DNA of 64,000 nucleotides from Zasmidium citrigriseum (GCA_002786025.1 NHNW01000033.1:248001-312000), one strand, 5' to 3'; shown: positions 11,320 to 22,843, numbered from the stretch's first letter. Notes: generated by a model from the letters alone, not told the origin. Made by a program: numbers and translations.

Positions 11320-12693
11320 ATGACCTTCCGCTCCCACCTCCGCGCCATCACAAAACACAACATCCAAACCCTCCGCAATGCCCCCCTGGCAGAAGTCTCC
11401 GGCTCCCTCGGCGACCTAGGCACCCTCCTGCCCCTAATGATCGCCATGACCCTCAACAACTCCATCGACCTCTCCAGCACCCTAATCTTCTCCGGCCTGG
11501 CCAACATCTTCACCGGCGTCTTCTTCGGCGTCCCACTCCCCGTCCAACCGATGAAAGCTATCGCCGCCGTGGCGATCAGTCAGAAGTTTTCCAAGGAGGA
11601 AACGGCCGCTGCGGGTTTGAGTATGGGAGTTGCGGTGCTGGTTTTGAGTGCAAGTGGGTTGCTGAGGTGGTTGCATCGTGTTGTGCCTGTGTCTGTTGTT
11701 AAGGGGATTCAGGTTGGTGCGGGGTTGAGTTTGGTTATTAGTGGTGGAAGTAACATGATCAAGCCGCTGGGGTGGATGGAGCCCGGGTGGGATAATCGGG
11801 TTTGGGCGATGGGGGCTTTTGTTTTCCTATTGATTGTGGTGCTGAAGCCGCGGATTCCTTATGCTTTGGTTGTTTTTGCGGTCGGACTCATCATTGCGGC
11901 TGTCGTCATGCCCGGGTCAGAGGGAGTGAAAGCTGGAATTTGGCATCCGAAGCCTTTCGTTCCTGATGGCAAGGCGTGGAGGGTTGGAGCGATCGATGCG
12001 GCGATTCCACAGTTGCCGCTCACGACGCTGAATAGCGTGTTGGCTGTGGTGTCGTTGTGTGCGAGTCTGTTCCCAACGTTCCCGCCGACGCCGAGTACAA
12101 CTGCGATTGGATTCTCTGTGGCTATTGCGAATCTTGTTGGATGCTGGTTTGGTGCTATGCCTGTTTGCCATGGATCTGGAGGGCTGGCTGGACAGTATCG
12201 ATTTGGGGCGAGAAGTGGTTCGAGTATCATTATCTTGGGCTTGGTCAAGTTCATCCTGGGGTTGTTCGTTGGAGAGGCTATCATCCCATTGCTGCAACGA
12301 TTCCCCAAGGGGTTGCTCGGGATGATGGTTCTGGCTGCGGGTGTCGAATTGAGCAAAGTCGGTCAAAGCGTAGCCGAGTCTCGAGATCTGTGGGAGCAAG
12401 CAGAGGAAGACAACGAGAACGGAAGGCCAATGAAGTCCCGTGAGGCGACTGAGCAGGAGAGCAAGGACCGATGGATGGTGATGTTGATCACAGTTGCCGG
12501 CTGTCTGGCCTTCAAAAACGATGCCGTGGGCTTCATTGCAGGTCTTGTATGGCACTGGGGATTGAGGCTACCTGAGCTCGTCGAACACATCAGGCATGGC
12601 CACAGGTCGGTCAGACTGAGACAGGACAATCCTGAGCAAGGGGAGAACCTCCTAGGGGTGAATCACGATGGTCCTGAGAGTCGAATCGTTTGA
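11320..12693 (+). CDS. MOT1-type molybdate/sulfate transporter
   Basis: This 457-residue membrane protein has about ten hydrophobic segments. It carries the two hallmark blocks of the MOT1 branch of the SulP superfamily: PLPVQPMKAIAAVAIS in the first third and PVCHGSGGLAGQYRFGARSG in the second half. SGSLGDLGTLLPL opens the first membrane segment. MOT1 proteins bring molybdate into cytoplasm or organelles for molybdenum-cofactor synthesis. The start at 11320 lies in a good context (ATCAAAATG) and immediately precedes the conserved domain; the frame is open upstream to 11068 but that part is not similar to membrane protein. There is no intron. A hydrophilic loop with several Glu residues precedes the last membrane span. 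Confidence 0.88.
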   Translation: MTFRSHLRAITKHNIQTLRNAPLAEVSGSLGDLGTLLPLMIAMTLNNSIDLSSTLIFSGLANIFTGVFFGVPLPVQPMKAIAAVAISQKFSKEETAAAGLSMGVAVLVLSASGLLRWLHRVVPVSVVKGIQVGAGLSLVISGGSNMIKPLGWMEPGWDNRVWAMGAFVFLLIVVLKPRIPYALVVFAVGLIIAAVVMPGSEGVKAGIWHPKPFVPDGKAWRVGAIDAAIPQLPLTTLNSVLAVVSLCASLFPTFPPTPSTTAIGFSVAIANLVGCWFGAMPVCHGSGGLAGQYRFGARSGSSIIILGLVKFILGLFVGEAIIPLLQRFPKGLLGMMVLAAGVELSKVGQSVAESRDLWEQAEEDNENGRPMKSREATEQESKDRWMVMLITVAGCLAFKNDAVGFIAGLVWHWGLRLPELVEHIRHGHRSVRLRQDNPEQGENLLGVNHDGPESRIV

Positions 12694-12941
12694 GAGATGG
12701 AACAGATCAGGGGAACGGGACACGAAAGAAGAAAAGAAGCAGATTGAAAGAAGAGGTTTCAGAAATCATCGTTCATTCATGCACGAGCACCGCTACGACC
12801 TTTCATCGGCGTTGCTGCTTCTCTCCCACACCTTCAAAGGACGAGAAACCAGCAATCCTCGTATCGAGCATCATCGTGCCGTTACCCATGTCCCGAACTC
12901 GCCTCGCCCCTCTCTTCTGCCTTGTCAGTCAAAACACGCAC

Positions 12942-14126
12942 TTAAGCGCGGGACATGACACCCCAGGCACGGATCTTGTTGTCGGTGTAACCGGCGAACA
13001 GGGTCTGGCCGTCAGCAGACCAGGCGAGCGACACGCACTCTGGCTCACGGGCCTTGCCGCCACCCTCGAGGAAGTCAGGCTTGAGCTCGTCGACCTTGCT
13101 CTTCTTCTCGAGATCGAAGATGACGATCTCCTTGGAGGTGGCAGCGCACAGCCAGTAGCGGTTGGGCGAGAAGACGAGGGCGTGGATCTCGTGAACGGCG
13201 GAGAGGGAGTAGAGGTGCTTGGACTCGTTCAGGTCCCACAGCATGGTGGTTCCGTCCTTGCCACCGGAGGCGCAGAGCGAGCCATCAGGGGAGATGGTGA
13301 CGGTGTTGATGTAGCCGGTGTGGCCGATGTGGTCGGTCTGCAGGCGGCAGGTGGAGAGCTCCCAGACCTGATGAACAGGTTAGTCCAGGTTCCAAGACGC
13401 TTCTTCAACGCAAGAGTGCGGATGCAAGACGATATCAGTGCGCCGGTGAAGGCAAAGTGTGTCTCATAGCCCGGAGGCTCTGAAGTAGCAAATACTTATA
13501 TGTAGCATCATTTGAGACGGGGATTGAGGGGTGTCTGCTCTTACTGACCTTGACGAACTTGTCCCAGCCGGCGGAGACGATGACTGGGTTCTGGGGGTTG
13601 GGCGAGAAGCGGACGCAGGACACCCACTCGGTGTGGCCCTTGTCGGTGATGGTGTACTTGCAGTCACCGAGGGTGTTCCACAGCTTGATGGTGCGGTCAC
13701 GCGAGCCAGAGACGATCTGGCGGTTGTCGGCAGAGAACGAGACGGAGAGGACGTCGTTGGTGTGGCCAACGAAGCGGCGGGTAGTCTGGCCGGTGGAGAG
13801 CTCCCACAGGCGGAGGGTCTTGTCCCACGAGGCGGACAGGGCGTAGGCGCCGTCAGAGGAGATGACGCAGTCGGAGACGATGTGGGAGTGGCCGTGGAGC
13901 GAGCGCTTGGGGTAGCCGTAGCTGGTCTCGTCGCGGGTCAAGTTCCAGATGATGAGGGACTTGTCGCGGGAGCCGGACAGGAGCATGTTGGGGCTGCAGC
14001 GCTGTTAGTATCTCCTTCACATGATGCTGCAATCGCGGCTGCTCACTTCTCGAGCGAGGTAGCCAAGCTGGTGACCCAGCCGGAGTGGCCCTCGAGGGTG
14101 CCGCGGAGGACGAGTTGCTCAGCCAT
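12942..14126 (-). CDS. RACK1: RACK1/Asc1/Cpc2 ribosomal WD40 protein
   Basis: Three exons (14126-14047, 13993-13549, 13367-12942) give 316 residues, the normal length for RACK1. The seven WD repeats can be followed, for example [71 protein letters not shown] and [16 protein letters not shown]1 sits on the head of the 40S ribosomal subunit, takes part in ribosome quality control and serves as a signalling scaffold; in fungi it is tied to general amino-acid control. Intron 1 is 53 bases. Intron 2 is 181 bases, over three times the local norm, and hosts a box C/D snoRNA. Strong C/G third-position bias, normal for a highly expressed gene, creates long antisense ORFs that are not genes. Confidence 0.97.
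13430..13520 (-). ncRNA. SNR24: U24 (snR24) box C/D snoRNA in RACK1 intron
   Basis: The snoRNA lies in the 181-base second intron of RACK1. Reading the minus strand, CAAATGATG gives box C, TATTTGCTACTTCAGA matches the remembered first guide element of yeast U24, ATGAGACA matches its internal C' region, and CTGA (13435-13438) gives box D. In budding yeast U24 is also encoded in the intron of ASC1, the RACK1 ortholog, so host and guest agree. U24 guides 2'-O-methylation of large-subunit rRNA. The terminal stem is weak, and the element just before box D (CACCGGCGCA) differs from the remembered yeast and human CACCAAGATC, so the second target may differ. Confidence 0.85.
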
Positions 14127-14728
14127 GGTGATGTTGTGTTGAGTGGGGAGGACGAGGACTTGTGTTGTTGACTTGGGCGCGTCCTTGAAGATCAAAAGTT
14201 TCAATGCCCGCCGAATTTGAAGATTTGGAGGAGGTGCGCGGGCCCCGCCAAGCTTTGCGGCTCAACTTTAGCGCCGGAAGTCAAGGCATTCACGTGACAC
14301 AAATCGATTGAAGCTGGTGGAATGCAGACACTGTCGATTTCGAGATACCCGTTGAAGAAACTCATGCTTTTTACTTCATTCCTACTGCGTCGAGGTGCTC
14401 AACATCTTGCATGCTCTCTTGGTCTCCCCTTGTGTCGAACTCGGGCATCCAAGATGCTTTGTCTCTTATCCCTACGCTGGCTTCTCAAGCTGTTTAGGGC
14501 CTCACATTCTCCTCAGAAGCTGCTTTTCCTTCGCGTGCCTGGCATCTGAAGCCACTCTAGGGCATGTTCAACTCGAATTGCAGCCTAGATTCTTCAGGCT
14601 CGGTGCAAGGCCTCTCGTTGGGAGCCATTTAGGCCCAGACAGATGATCACATCGACGTTTCTCTAGTTTGATGCCTGCTGGGAATTTCCAGGATTGTTTT
14701 CGTGCTTCTTCCCGACTTTCAATGTGCT
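14127..14728. other. RACK1 upstream region
   Basis: About 600 bases between RACK1's start and the stop of the U1-C gene, both on the minus strand. It must contain the RACK1 promoter. Several short ORFs occur on the plus strand, none convincing. Confidence 0.5.
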
Positions 14729-15402
14729 TTAGCGTCCGTCATGTCTCACACCAGGCGGGGCTGATGGAGGTCCGGCTGGTCTAACGCCGGGTGGTGGGCT
14801 CATGCCGTTCATCGGTTGCTGTGTGTTCGGTCCGCCGGGTGGGAAGCCTGGTGGTGAGAATGGCATGTTGTTGGGTGGCGAGCCTTGGCCAGGCATGGCT
14901 GGTGGAAAACCAGGCGGCATGTTGGATGGATTGAAGCCAGGTGGGAAGCCATTAGGGATAGGAGGAAATCCAGGAGGAAGGGGCGGCATTCCTCTACCAC
15001 CTGGAGGCATCGGTGGGAAACCGGGAGGGAGAGGCGGCATACCTGTGTTTAAGTCAGTCCATGTAGTCATTTACGCGCCTTTCTCATGCACCTACCTGGT
15101 GGCATTTGGCCCGGAGCGCCTCCCATTTGCGGCGGAAATGGGGGCATGCCATTTGCAGATGGGAAACCTGGCGGTCCATTACCCGGCGCACCAAATCCAG
15201 GCGGATTCGGCATGCTCTGTCCTTCTGCAGCATAACTGCTGGTGATCCCGTCTATGACAGCCTGCGCCTTCTCATGTCCAATCTGCTGATAGTACTCCAC
15301 CACATTTCGCAGGTGATTACGACCGCTGTTGTGCGCCTTTCGTACACTCATCGAGTCGTGGGTGAGGTAGACATCGCAGTAGTCGCAGAAGAATTTCGGC
15401 AT
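14729..15402 (-). CDS. YHC1: U1 snRNP C protein (zinc finger)
   Basis: Two exons (15402-15096 and 15042-14729) separated by a 53-base GT..AG intron give 206 residues. The N-terminus [17 protein letters not shown] followed by [10 protein letters not shown] is the diagnostic U1-C-type C2H2 zinc finger (C-x2-C ... H-x5-H). The rest is a low-complexity tail of Pro, Gly and Met repeats such as PPGFPP and MPPLPPG, as in other U1-C proteins. The protein stabilises pairing of U1 snRNA with the 5' splice site during early spliceosome assembly. The intron cuts a Gly codon inside the repetitive tail. It shares a short divergent promoter region with the next gene. Confidence 0.95.
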
Positions 15403-15736
15403 CGTGAAGGTGTGGACCGCGAGGGTCGAGGAGCGGTTCGATACGGCGCAGTTATGTAGCTCTTATTTTCCGTAGTACTTTCGCGGGTATTCGTTCGGTG
15501 GTGTCGTGTGTGTCAGTGTCTTGAACTAGTGTTGAAGTCGAGCTTTGGAGACGAAGCTGGAATCCTGATGGCACGTGCTAGCGCGAAATAAGGTTTCAGA
15601 AGCGAGCCGCGCTAATTTCACGCGCTGGCGACGGGAAGCTTCTCCGTTGTTCACCTCCTCGACTACTCTCCTTCATCAACATCAACCTCAATATGACCTG
15701 AACAGACGACGGCGCGCACAACATCAAAAGTCCATC
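15403..15736. other. Divergent promoter region
   Basis: About 330 bases between the starts of the U1-C gene (minus) and a small Cys-rich protein gene (plus). Both promoters must lie here; no specific element was identified. Confidence 0.5.
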
Positions 15737-16237
15737 ATGGCGAACCAAGTTCCCAAGAACAGCGTCTGGTCGGCGATGGAGTACCGGCCTCCGCGCGGCC
15801 GATGCAACTACAAGACCAACATCTTGTCTTCCTGCCCATGCTTGCGGTATATGTTGCATCCAATAAAAGTTGTTAACCCCCCTCAAACAGCTCGAGCAGG
15901 GGCTAACAATATGTGATAGGCTGCCAGTAGCTTCGACTGTGATGGCTGCGGCCACCATGCATCGTTTCATTCCCTGGAGAATGAGCAGGAGGATGCTATC
16001 TTGAAGAAGTGGGCAGAGACTGAAGCCAGTAACAAGGAGCAGTCGCAGACCACAGGTGGAGCAAGCAAGAAACGACGTCGTATTGCCGACCAACCCTTCA
16101 ATCAGATCGAGATTCTGGAGCTGCCTGACGATGATGATATTCCGACTGTGGTAGAATCTTCGACACGGCAGCGCTCCAAGAAGCAACCTCGAAAGACTGG
16201 TCAGACAGGATCAGGCGTACAAGTCGAGCCCAAGTAG
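15737..16237 (+). CDS. Small Cys-rich conserved fungal protein
   Basis: Two exons (15737-15868, 15920-16237) give 149 residues. The 51-base intron begins GTTGTT, carries GCTAAC and ends ATAG; it joins LHPIK to AASSFDCDGC in frame. An earlier GTATAT donor is possible only with a later CCAG acceptor, which would shorten the join to LRSFDCD. The N-terminal half contains two closely spaced cysteine pairs, SSCPCLR and CDGCGHHASFH, which suggest a small zinc-binding knuckle. The C-terminal half is charged with a KKRRR basic patch. I recall similar uncharacterised proteins in other ascomycetes but know no function for them. Confidence 0.75.
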
Positions 16238-17889
16238 GCCAGATGGTCCATAAGACACTCGCTCGCTGCATCAACACGCAGCCACGGGGCGAAAGGTCCA
16301 CTGGTCCATGCCTGGAGCCCCTCGACTATTTCACCATCTCTGCAGCCGCAACACAGTGAGAGCATGTTTCAAAAGCTCGCACAACACACGCGATGACCAT
16401 GAGCAGCTGGACGACCATGGATTGGCCCGCAATGCAATGACGGCTGCCTGGAGCTCGACACTGATGGTCTTGTCACATCAAAGCCTCGAATACTCGTGTA
16501 CACACTGTACGCCATAGCCTGCTTGTGAGGAAGGATGGGATATGAAACGAATCATCAACGACCGCATCCTTGGAGCCACGCACGCAAGCTGTATCGAGGT
16601 TCCACCGTCGCACTGCCAGAGCAGGCTCCGCATCTCCGAGAAGCGCAGATACTCTGTGCCAACAATGACGGAATTAGCTGGCCATTCGGCTATGTTTATG
16701 AAAGAGATGCAATGGACGTCAACGAGCAGGCATTCCAAACGGCTAAAGGGTTGGCTAATCTGACCTACACTGCATGCGCTCTTCCTCATGATCTTCCATT
16801 CTCGCCTGGAATCATACCGACTAGGGCACTAATCGAGCGACCGAACCATTATCTAATTGGCGCTAAATATCGACACTCGGCAACACGGCAAAGCCCTGGC
16901 ATCCGCATTGCATGGTGCAGATGAACTGGCCTATGTGCCTAGGTCGTGTTGATGCATCAGCCACATCTTGACGTGGTTGCTTCTTCACCCAAACGAGGTT
17001 CCTTGAGAGTGCTTTGAAAATGTCTTGTGGCTGACGACGCTTCTGCTGACGGGTGCAGTGTCGTGGCAGTGAGGCTCTGCGGACGAAATGCACCAATTCG
17101 CGGGCGGCGAGAGCCTCTGAAGCTAAAAGTTTGATCATCCTTCCCCGCCTGGCCCACCATGATCCCCAGACGACACTCCGCTCGTCAAACAGTGACACCA
17201 CGCCACCTGAGCTTAGCATTGCTTCGCCTTGCTTCATCACAGCCGAGGGGCACTCAAGCGCCGACAAGGATCCTGACGTGACACAGAAGCTTTCCCACGG
17301 GCATGGCAACCGCGTCAGCAACAGGCTCAGCCCTCAGAGATTGGTCTTCTCGGCCTGTCATGGTTGCAGAAATTGAATGATAGCGCCTGGGCATTGATCC
17401 GCAACACCGTACGCCGTCGAATCGAAAAGCACGACTTGAGACTAGAATGTGATGCAGCCTTCGAGGGACACAAATGGGATCTCCGCGGTTGCTGCAAACA
17501 AGCATTATCTGCAATCCTCGGAGAGGACTACTCAATAATGTTGTCTCCTCATCGCTCGAGGCGAGTGCTCCACATACGTGCCTGAACTGCCGATGAAGAC
17601 TATATTTCAGATGAGACGGGTGGCGACTTGGTGTACGACTGCATGTGCTAATGACGCACTCTTCTCACTGCTTTCAAGTTTGTACGCATCCTCTTTGATC
17701 CTTGTAGAGATTCTGAGATCGCTAGCATACTAGTCCGTGTGGATGTTCGTTGACGTCGTATGAGGGTCAGTTCGCAAGTCGAGCTCTTGCAAGATGTTAT
17801 AAAGGTCTGGCTTTTTCCTGCGTTGAACTTCATTGCAGCCCCTTCATCTGCATCTACTTCTCCTCCCTACTCGATTGATTCCTTACAAG
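16238..17889. other. Long intergenic stretch, no gene seen
   Basis: About 1.65 kb. ORFs up to roughly 150 codons occur on both strands (for example minus strand 17321-16863) but lack family-like patterns or plausible splice extensions. The last few hundred bases should be the promoter of the oxalate decarboxylase gene. Confidence 0.45.
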
Positions 17890-19634
17890 ATGATGTCCAA
17901 ACCATCCATCTCCTTCTTCCTTGCGGCTCTCATTTCACAGGCATGGGCTGCTCCGCGACCAGCTCCTGGAATAGTCGAACGCCCGTCGAAGATCGAAGGA
18001 CGACAGGCACCACCAGAATTCGCACTGAACGTACCCACTGAGACTCCGTATGGCCCATCTGGGGCGTCCGGTTCCTTGAGAGGACCAACCAACCTTGCGG
18101 GCTATAATCCCAGCTTTCCAGTCAACACTGAACTGCCTGCAACAGTGCCGACAGATCAATTCCAGCTCGCGCCAGGACAAGATGAAGACCCTGATCTCGG
18201 CCTGTACTTGGATCTGTCGGAGGTTGAGAACCCTCAGCCGATCCGTGGAGGGACGAATGCGCCAACCGATCCCGGCCCTCGCAACGAAGAGATTGAGAGA
18301 CAGAATAGCGATCTCTATGCCCCTCCAGGAACAGATGCTGGCGATGTGCCCAATGCGAAGTGGCCGCTTGGTAGGCAAAGATTCTCGGTGTCTAACATAT
18401 GCACGTAGCTAACATTGAGTGCAGCTCTCTCGCACAACCGACACGGTCTGAAGAGTGCTGGCTGGGCCAGACAGCAGAACGTGGACGTCCTACCCATTGC
18501 CACTGCCTTTGCCGGTGTCGACATGCATCTGGAGCCCAACGCATACCGAGAGCTTCACTGGCATCAAGCAAACGAATGGAGTCTGATTCTCAACGGCTCG
18601 GTGCGAGTCTCTGCCGTTGATGAGGCTGGTCGTACCTTCGTAGATGACCTTCAGGCAGGAGATGTCTGGTTCTGTAAGTACATGTTAAACCACGAGCAAT
18701 ACTTTCGAGCTCTCACTGACAATCACAGTCCCCGCCGGCATCCCGCACAGCATCCAAGCCTTCGGCGACGGCACCGAATTCCTCCTCGTCTTCGACAGCG
18801 GCGAATTCAGCGAAGACGGCACCTTCCTCGTCTCCGAACTCTTTGAACGGAACCCCAAATCCGTCCTCGCAAAGGACCTCCGCGTCGACACCAGCGCCTT
18901 CGACAACATCCCCGAAGGCCAACTCTACATCTTCCCCGGCACACCCGCACCCGCAAACATCTCCGAGCAGAACGTCACCGGTCCCGCGGGCTCCATCCCC
19001 AACGACGTAACGTACTCGTATCACTTCAGCCAGCAGCAGCCGTATGAGGTGCCCGGTGGCAGTGTCAAGATTCTGGATACGCAGAGTTTCCCCATTGCGT
19101 CTGATTTTGCGGTTGCGCTTTTTACGATTAAACCGGGGGCTATGAGGGAGTTGCATTGGCATACGACTAGTGATGAGTGGGATTATATTATTGCTGGGCA
19201 GGGACGGTTGACGGTTTATGTGGCGCCGGAGAGTTCGAGGACGTTTGATTTTCGGGCTGGGTGAGTCTGATCCATGTTTAGGCACCTGGTTGTTCGTGCT
19301 GACAAGAATGACAGCGACACTGGCTACGTCCCTGTCGTGACAGCTCACTATCTTGAGAACACAGGCGATACGGATTTGGTTTATCTTGGTAAGTCCACGC
19401 CGCTCGACACGTTGCAAGAGTTCTGTGCTGATGACTGCCACAGAGGTTCTCCAGTCCCCAACCTACAACGACATCTCCGTAGCCCAATGGCTTGGCCTGA
19501 CTCCAAAGCAAGTCGTCAAAGACCATCTTGGCTTCAGCGAGGATACTTTGAATCGCTTACCGCAGGTGAAGCCGTTCATTTTGCCGGGCTCGACGAATAA
19601 GACTCAAACAAACTTTACGGAGGAGGCGTTGTAA
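17890..19634 (+). CDS. Bicupin oxalate decarboxylase, secreted
   Basis: Five exons (17890-18370, 18425-18673, 18729-19260, 19315-19388, 19444-19634) give 508 residues. All four introns are 54-55 bases. An N-terminal signal peptide (FFLAALISQAWA) is followed by a Pro-rich propeptide-like stretch of about 140 residues and then two cupin domains. Cupin 1 carries ELHWHQANEW and GDVWFFPAGIPHS; cupin 2 carries ELHWHTTSDEW and GYVPVVTAHYLENTG, so the manganese ligands His-His-Glu-His are present in both. FSEDGTF resembles the lid segment whose Glu favours decarboxylation over oxidation. The enzyme converts oxalate to formate and CO2, probably outside the cell. A second, in-frame ATG follows immediately at 17893. 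Confidence 0.95.
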
Positions 19635-19918
19635 TTTTGAGATGGTGGGGAGAGATGTGGATGTTTGCAGACGAATCGGTATTTGAAGACGAACGGGAAG
19701 AGCGACTCGGACGTCATGGAATGATTAGACGCAATAGTGCTGGATCATCGTCGTTCCTTCTTTCATCATGACAGCTGCAGCGTATTTCTGCTGGACAGCG
19801 TGCCAACGAATTTTGTGTACTCGCCGCCCTGGCTGCGTCTTGCTCCTTCTTGCTATGTCATTTGTCTCTCGCCTTTGTCTATACTCTATAATCTATTCCT
19901 TCAACTCAATCAACCCAG

Positions 19919-21460
19919 TCACCTCTTGCCATCAATTTCAACCGCCACATTCTTTACTTCAATGTCAGTCTCCTGGTCACTCCTACCCTCATCTGCTTTC
20001 TCCTGGACATTCCACGTCCCAAAAACAGCCGCCAGCGTACAAGGCACCGTAGCCCCCCAAAGCGCAAACCCCAAAATCATCTGATTCTCATTCCCCCAAT
20101 GCGTCGCCCCCACCGCATAAGCAATCGTACTCCCAATACTCTCCCAACTCCTCAAAATCCCCGTCGTCCGCGCAATATCGCCCTCCTCTTGCGCTCCTTT
20201 GATCTGCGCCATCAGCCAGTAGAGGTATGTTTGGAGGACTTCGTAGAAGAATTTGAAGAGCATGTAGACTGTGAAGGCGGAGTTGAAGAAGGCGCCCGAG
20301 CCTATGTCGAAGGATGGTGGGTAGGGCATGCGGGAGAGACGGGTTTGGATCATGCTGTTCCAGGTCCAGGAGGCTGTTACTGTTAGGAGGATGAATATGT
20401 AGGTTGCGCGGGATTTAAGGGGGCGGGAGAGCGTTGGGAGGTCGAGGATTATGCCGGTTAGGATGTTGGCGAGGGCGCCTACGACGGCTGTGAGGAAGGA
20501 GGCGAGGGCGCGGGAGCGCACGGTGAAGTAGGCTTGAACTGTGTCAGCAAATGAATAGTATGTGAGGTGGTGACTTACTTGTCAAGTAGTTGCCCTGATA
20601 TGTAGACCCGAACTGCCCGGCCAAGAACACCGGGATGAGCAACAGCATATACTTATTGCGAAATTGTTTCCAGATCGCTCGGGCTTCGATGGCGAACGAA
20701 GTCTTTTTCATATACGGAATCGGTGTTCGATTGCTTCGAACAACTTGTTGTGGTTGAGATAGCAGCAATGCCAGTGGAGCTCCAAGAGACGAGATGGCCA
20801 CAAGTCCGAGATAAGTAGTGTAGGTCACCTTTCCCTTCTCTGCCGTATTGACGTTGAGTGCAAGTGAGATGGCTCCGCCGACAAGAGGTCCCATTTGTCT
20901 TATGCCCATCCAGAGGGCGACGTATCTGAGGCATCTTGTTAGCGGACTCGCCTTTCGTCTACAGGTGATAGGATGGCACTTACCGACCTCTCTTCTCATC
21001 CTCCGGCCATCCCACAGCGATCGCGGCCTCGCTCGCCCACAGAAGCGATGCACCGATGCCACAGAACCCAGCTCCTAGCAGGAGAAACCACTCATTGCCG
21101 TATCTGTTATTGCAGTATAATCCAGCAGCGTAAGGCGTGTAGAACGCAGCTCCTATGAATAGTGTCCACTTGGCACTGATCTTGTTCGTCACGCCTCCTG
21201 CGATGAAGCAGCCGACGGACATGAGGCCGTATGTCAAGCTATTGGCGGCATTGTTTAGATACGGCTATTCAATGTTAGTCGATGGCATCCGGAAAGTCGA
21301 GAAGTGATTGTTGAGTGGAACGACTCGCCTTTGCATTGCCTCCAGCACCCAGATTGTTCAAAGCTGTCCATATCCCTGGTTCGCAGAAGGCCACAAGGCC
21401 AACAATAATGATTTGAAAGAGACAAGAGCGATAGAAGAGCTTGAGACGAGCGAGAGCCAT
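19919..21460 (-). CDS. UNC93-like MFS membrane protein
   Basis: Four exons (21460-21329, 21264-20984, 20925-20579, 20532-19919) give 457 residues with about eleven membrane spans. The N-terminal half shows the UNC93 pattern: FCEPGIWTALNNLGAGG, then PYLNNAANSLTYGLMSVGCF. The first intron (64 bases) must use a GC donor (AAG then GCGAGT) because only that keeps NAKPYLNN in frame, making it a GC-AG intron. The third intron ends at a CAAG acceptor (46 bases); a CAG six bases earlier would also keep frame but lies too near the branch site. Fungal members of this family are predicted transporters of unknown substrate. The tail is hydrophilic and probably cytosolic. Confidence 0.88.
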
Positions 21461-22005
21461 GATCTCATCTCAAGATTTGGCGAACAGAGAGACGAAGAGA
21501 GGAGGCAGCCTCTTTTACCTTGGACATAACAGGTCACTGCCCTAGAAGACTCTTCTTGCCCGGAGGGAGCACGCCATGATCCATCAAGAATGCGTATGGC
21601 AGACATATCCATCTGTTGAGGGCGTTCGGGCTGTCGCCGGAGGTAGTCTTCAACTCGAGATGGAGACCATGAGCACGCCATGCGAAAGACCCACGCAGCG
21701 CCGGTGTGTGCATGGTGCATTTGTTATCCTCTCCACGCAGGCATTTCTGATTGTTGACACGGTCACATCGAGGAGACTCTTCATTCAATGGCTGATGAAG
21801 CAAAGGATGGAGACAATGATGGGTGATAAAGTTGTTGACGGAAGGAGAAAGGTGGATTTGGAGAAGGTGAGGTCGAAAACGCTCGGACCACCTCTGTGCT
21901 CCTGATCCCTGTCCACGGCGGCGACAACTTCTTTTGACACAAGCAATGTTCCATCTTCGAGTCATCTCAAGAAATGCTCCGATCATCAAGTACTCCATTA
22001 AAACG
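21461..22005. other. Divergent promoter region
   Basis: About 545 bases between the starts of the UNC93-like gene (minus) and the HAD phosphatase gene (plus). No further gene is supported, although the HAD gene could begin at an upstream in-frame ATG at 21946. Confidence 0.5.
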
Positions 22006-22843
22006 ATGAGCACAATGCCACCCAAACGGGCTTTCGCCCCCCTCGCCTCCAATGGCAGTGGCGAAACTACCAGCCGCCCAAAACTCCAAGGCATCGTCTT
22101 CGACATGGACGGCACACTGTGTACCACATACCCGTTCAAATCTCATAGCCTGACATGCCAGCTAATTCTTCTAGAAGGCGAACCCCAAAACTACATGTTC
22201 GGCCAAATGCGCGAAGCGCTCGGCATCTCCAAATCCATCGACATCCTCGACCACATCCACGCATTACCAGAACCTCAGCAAAGCGAAGCTTTCCAGAAAG
22301 TCCAAGATATCGAGTCGGAAGCCATGGTCAAGCAGACGCCTCAGGCGGGACTTGTGACGTTGATGGAGTTTTTGGATCGGCATGGGGTGAGGAAGGCGAT
22401 TTGTACGAGGAATTTTGAGTGAGATCTTCCCATAGTCTGGCGTTGGGAAGGTAGGGACTGACGACTGTTACAGTGCACCCGTCAACCATCTCCTAGAGAA
22501 CCACATCCCCAGCCACCTGAACCCTTTCGACCCCGTCATCACCAGGGGTTTCCGACCGCCGAAGCCTTCACCCGCTGGGATCTTACACATCGCTCACTCG
22601 TGGGGAGTCGTCGATAGTGCAGAGGTGCCCAGTACTCCGCCGTCGGAGAGACCTATACCGTTGATCATGGTGGGCGACTCGGAGGACGATTGTGCTGCTG
22701 GACGAGATGCTGGGGCTTTGACGGTCTTTCTGACGAGTCCTGGGAAGGAGGATCTGAAGACGGATGAGAGGACTGATGTGGTTATTAAGAGGCTTGATGA
22801 GCTTATTCCGTTGCTGGAGAGGGGGATTGAGGCGAGGAAGTAG
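22006..22843 (+). CDS. HAD-superfamily phosphatase
   Basis: Three exons (22006-22120, 22178-22418, 22474-22843) give 241 residues. Intron 1 (57 bases) uses a GTACCA donor and an AAG acceptor; the more obvious CTAG four bases earlier would create a stop. Motif I is VFDMDGTL (Asp33 nucleophile, Asp35 acid), motif II AICTRNF, motif III the Lys of KPSPAGI, and motif IV MVGDSEDDC. A helical cap lies between motifs I and II, so this is a subfamily I phosphatase similar to fungal phosphoglycolate-phosphatase-like enzymes. The exact substrate is unknown. An in-frame ATG at 21946 would add 20 residues resembling a mitochondrial leader, so localisation depends on the start used. Confidence 0.9.

Noticed and set aside
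12690..14142. Long plus-strand ORFs opposite RACK1
   Set aside because: They are shadows of the strongly C/G-biased third codon positions of RACK1; their translations are Val/Gly/Asp-rich without any family pattern.
14802..15245. Gly/Pro-rich plus-strand ORF
   Set aside because: Antisense to the repetitive Pro-Gly tail of the U1-C protein.
16863..17321. 152-codon minus-strand ORF in the 16-18 kb gap
   Set aside because: No recognisable pattern and no supporting context.
20539..20578. 40-base intron 3 for the UNC93-like gene ending at CAG
   Set aside because: The CAG lies only about four bases after the branch-like CTGAC; the CAAG six bases later gives a 46-base intron with normal spacing and the same phase.
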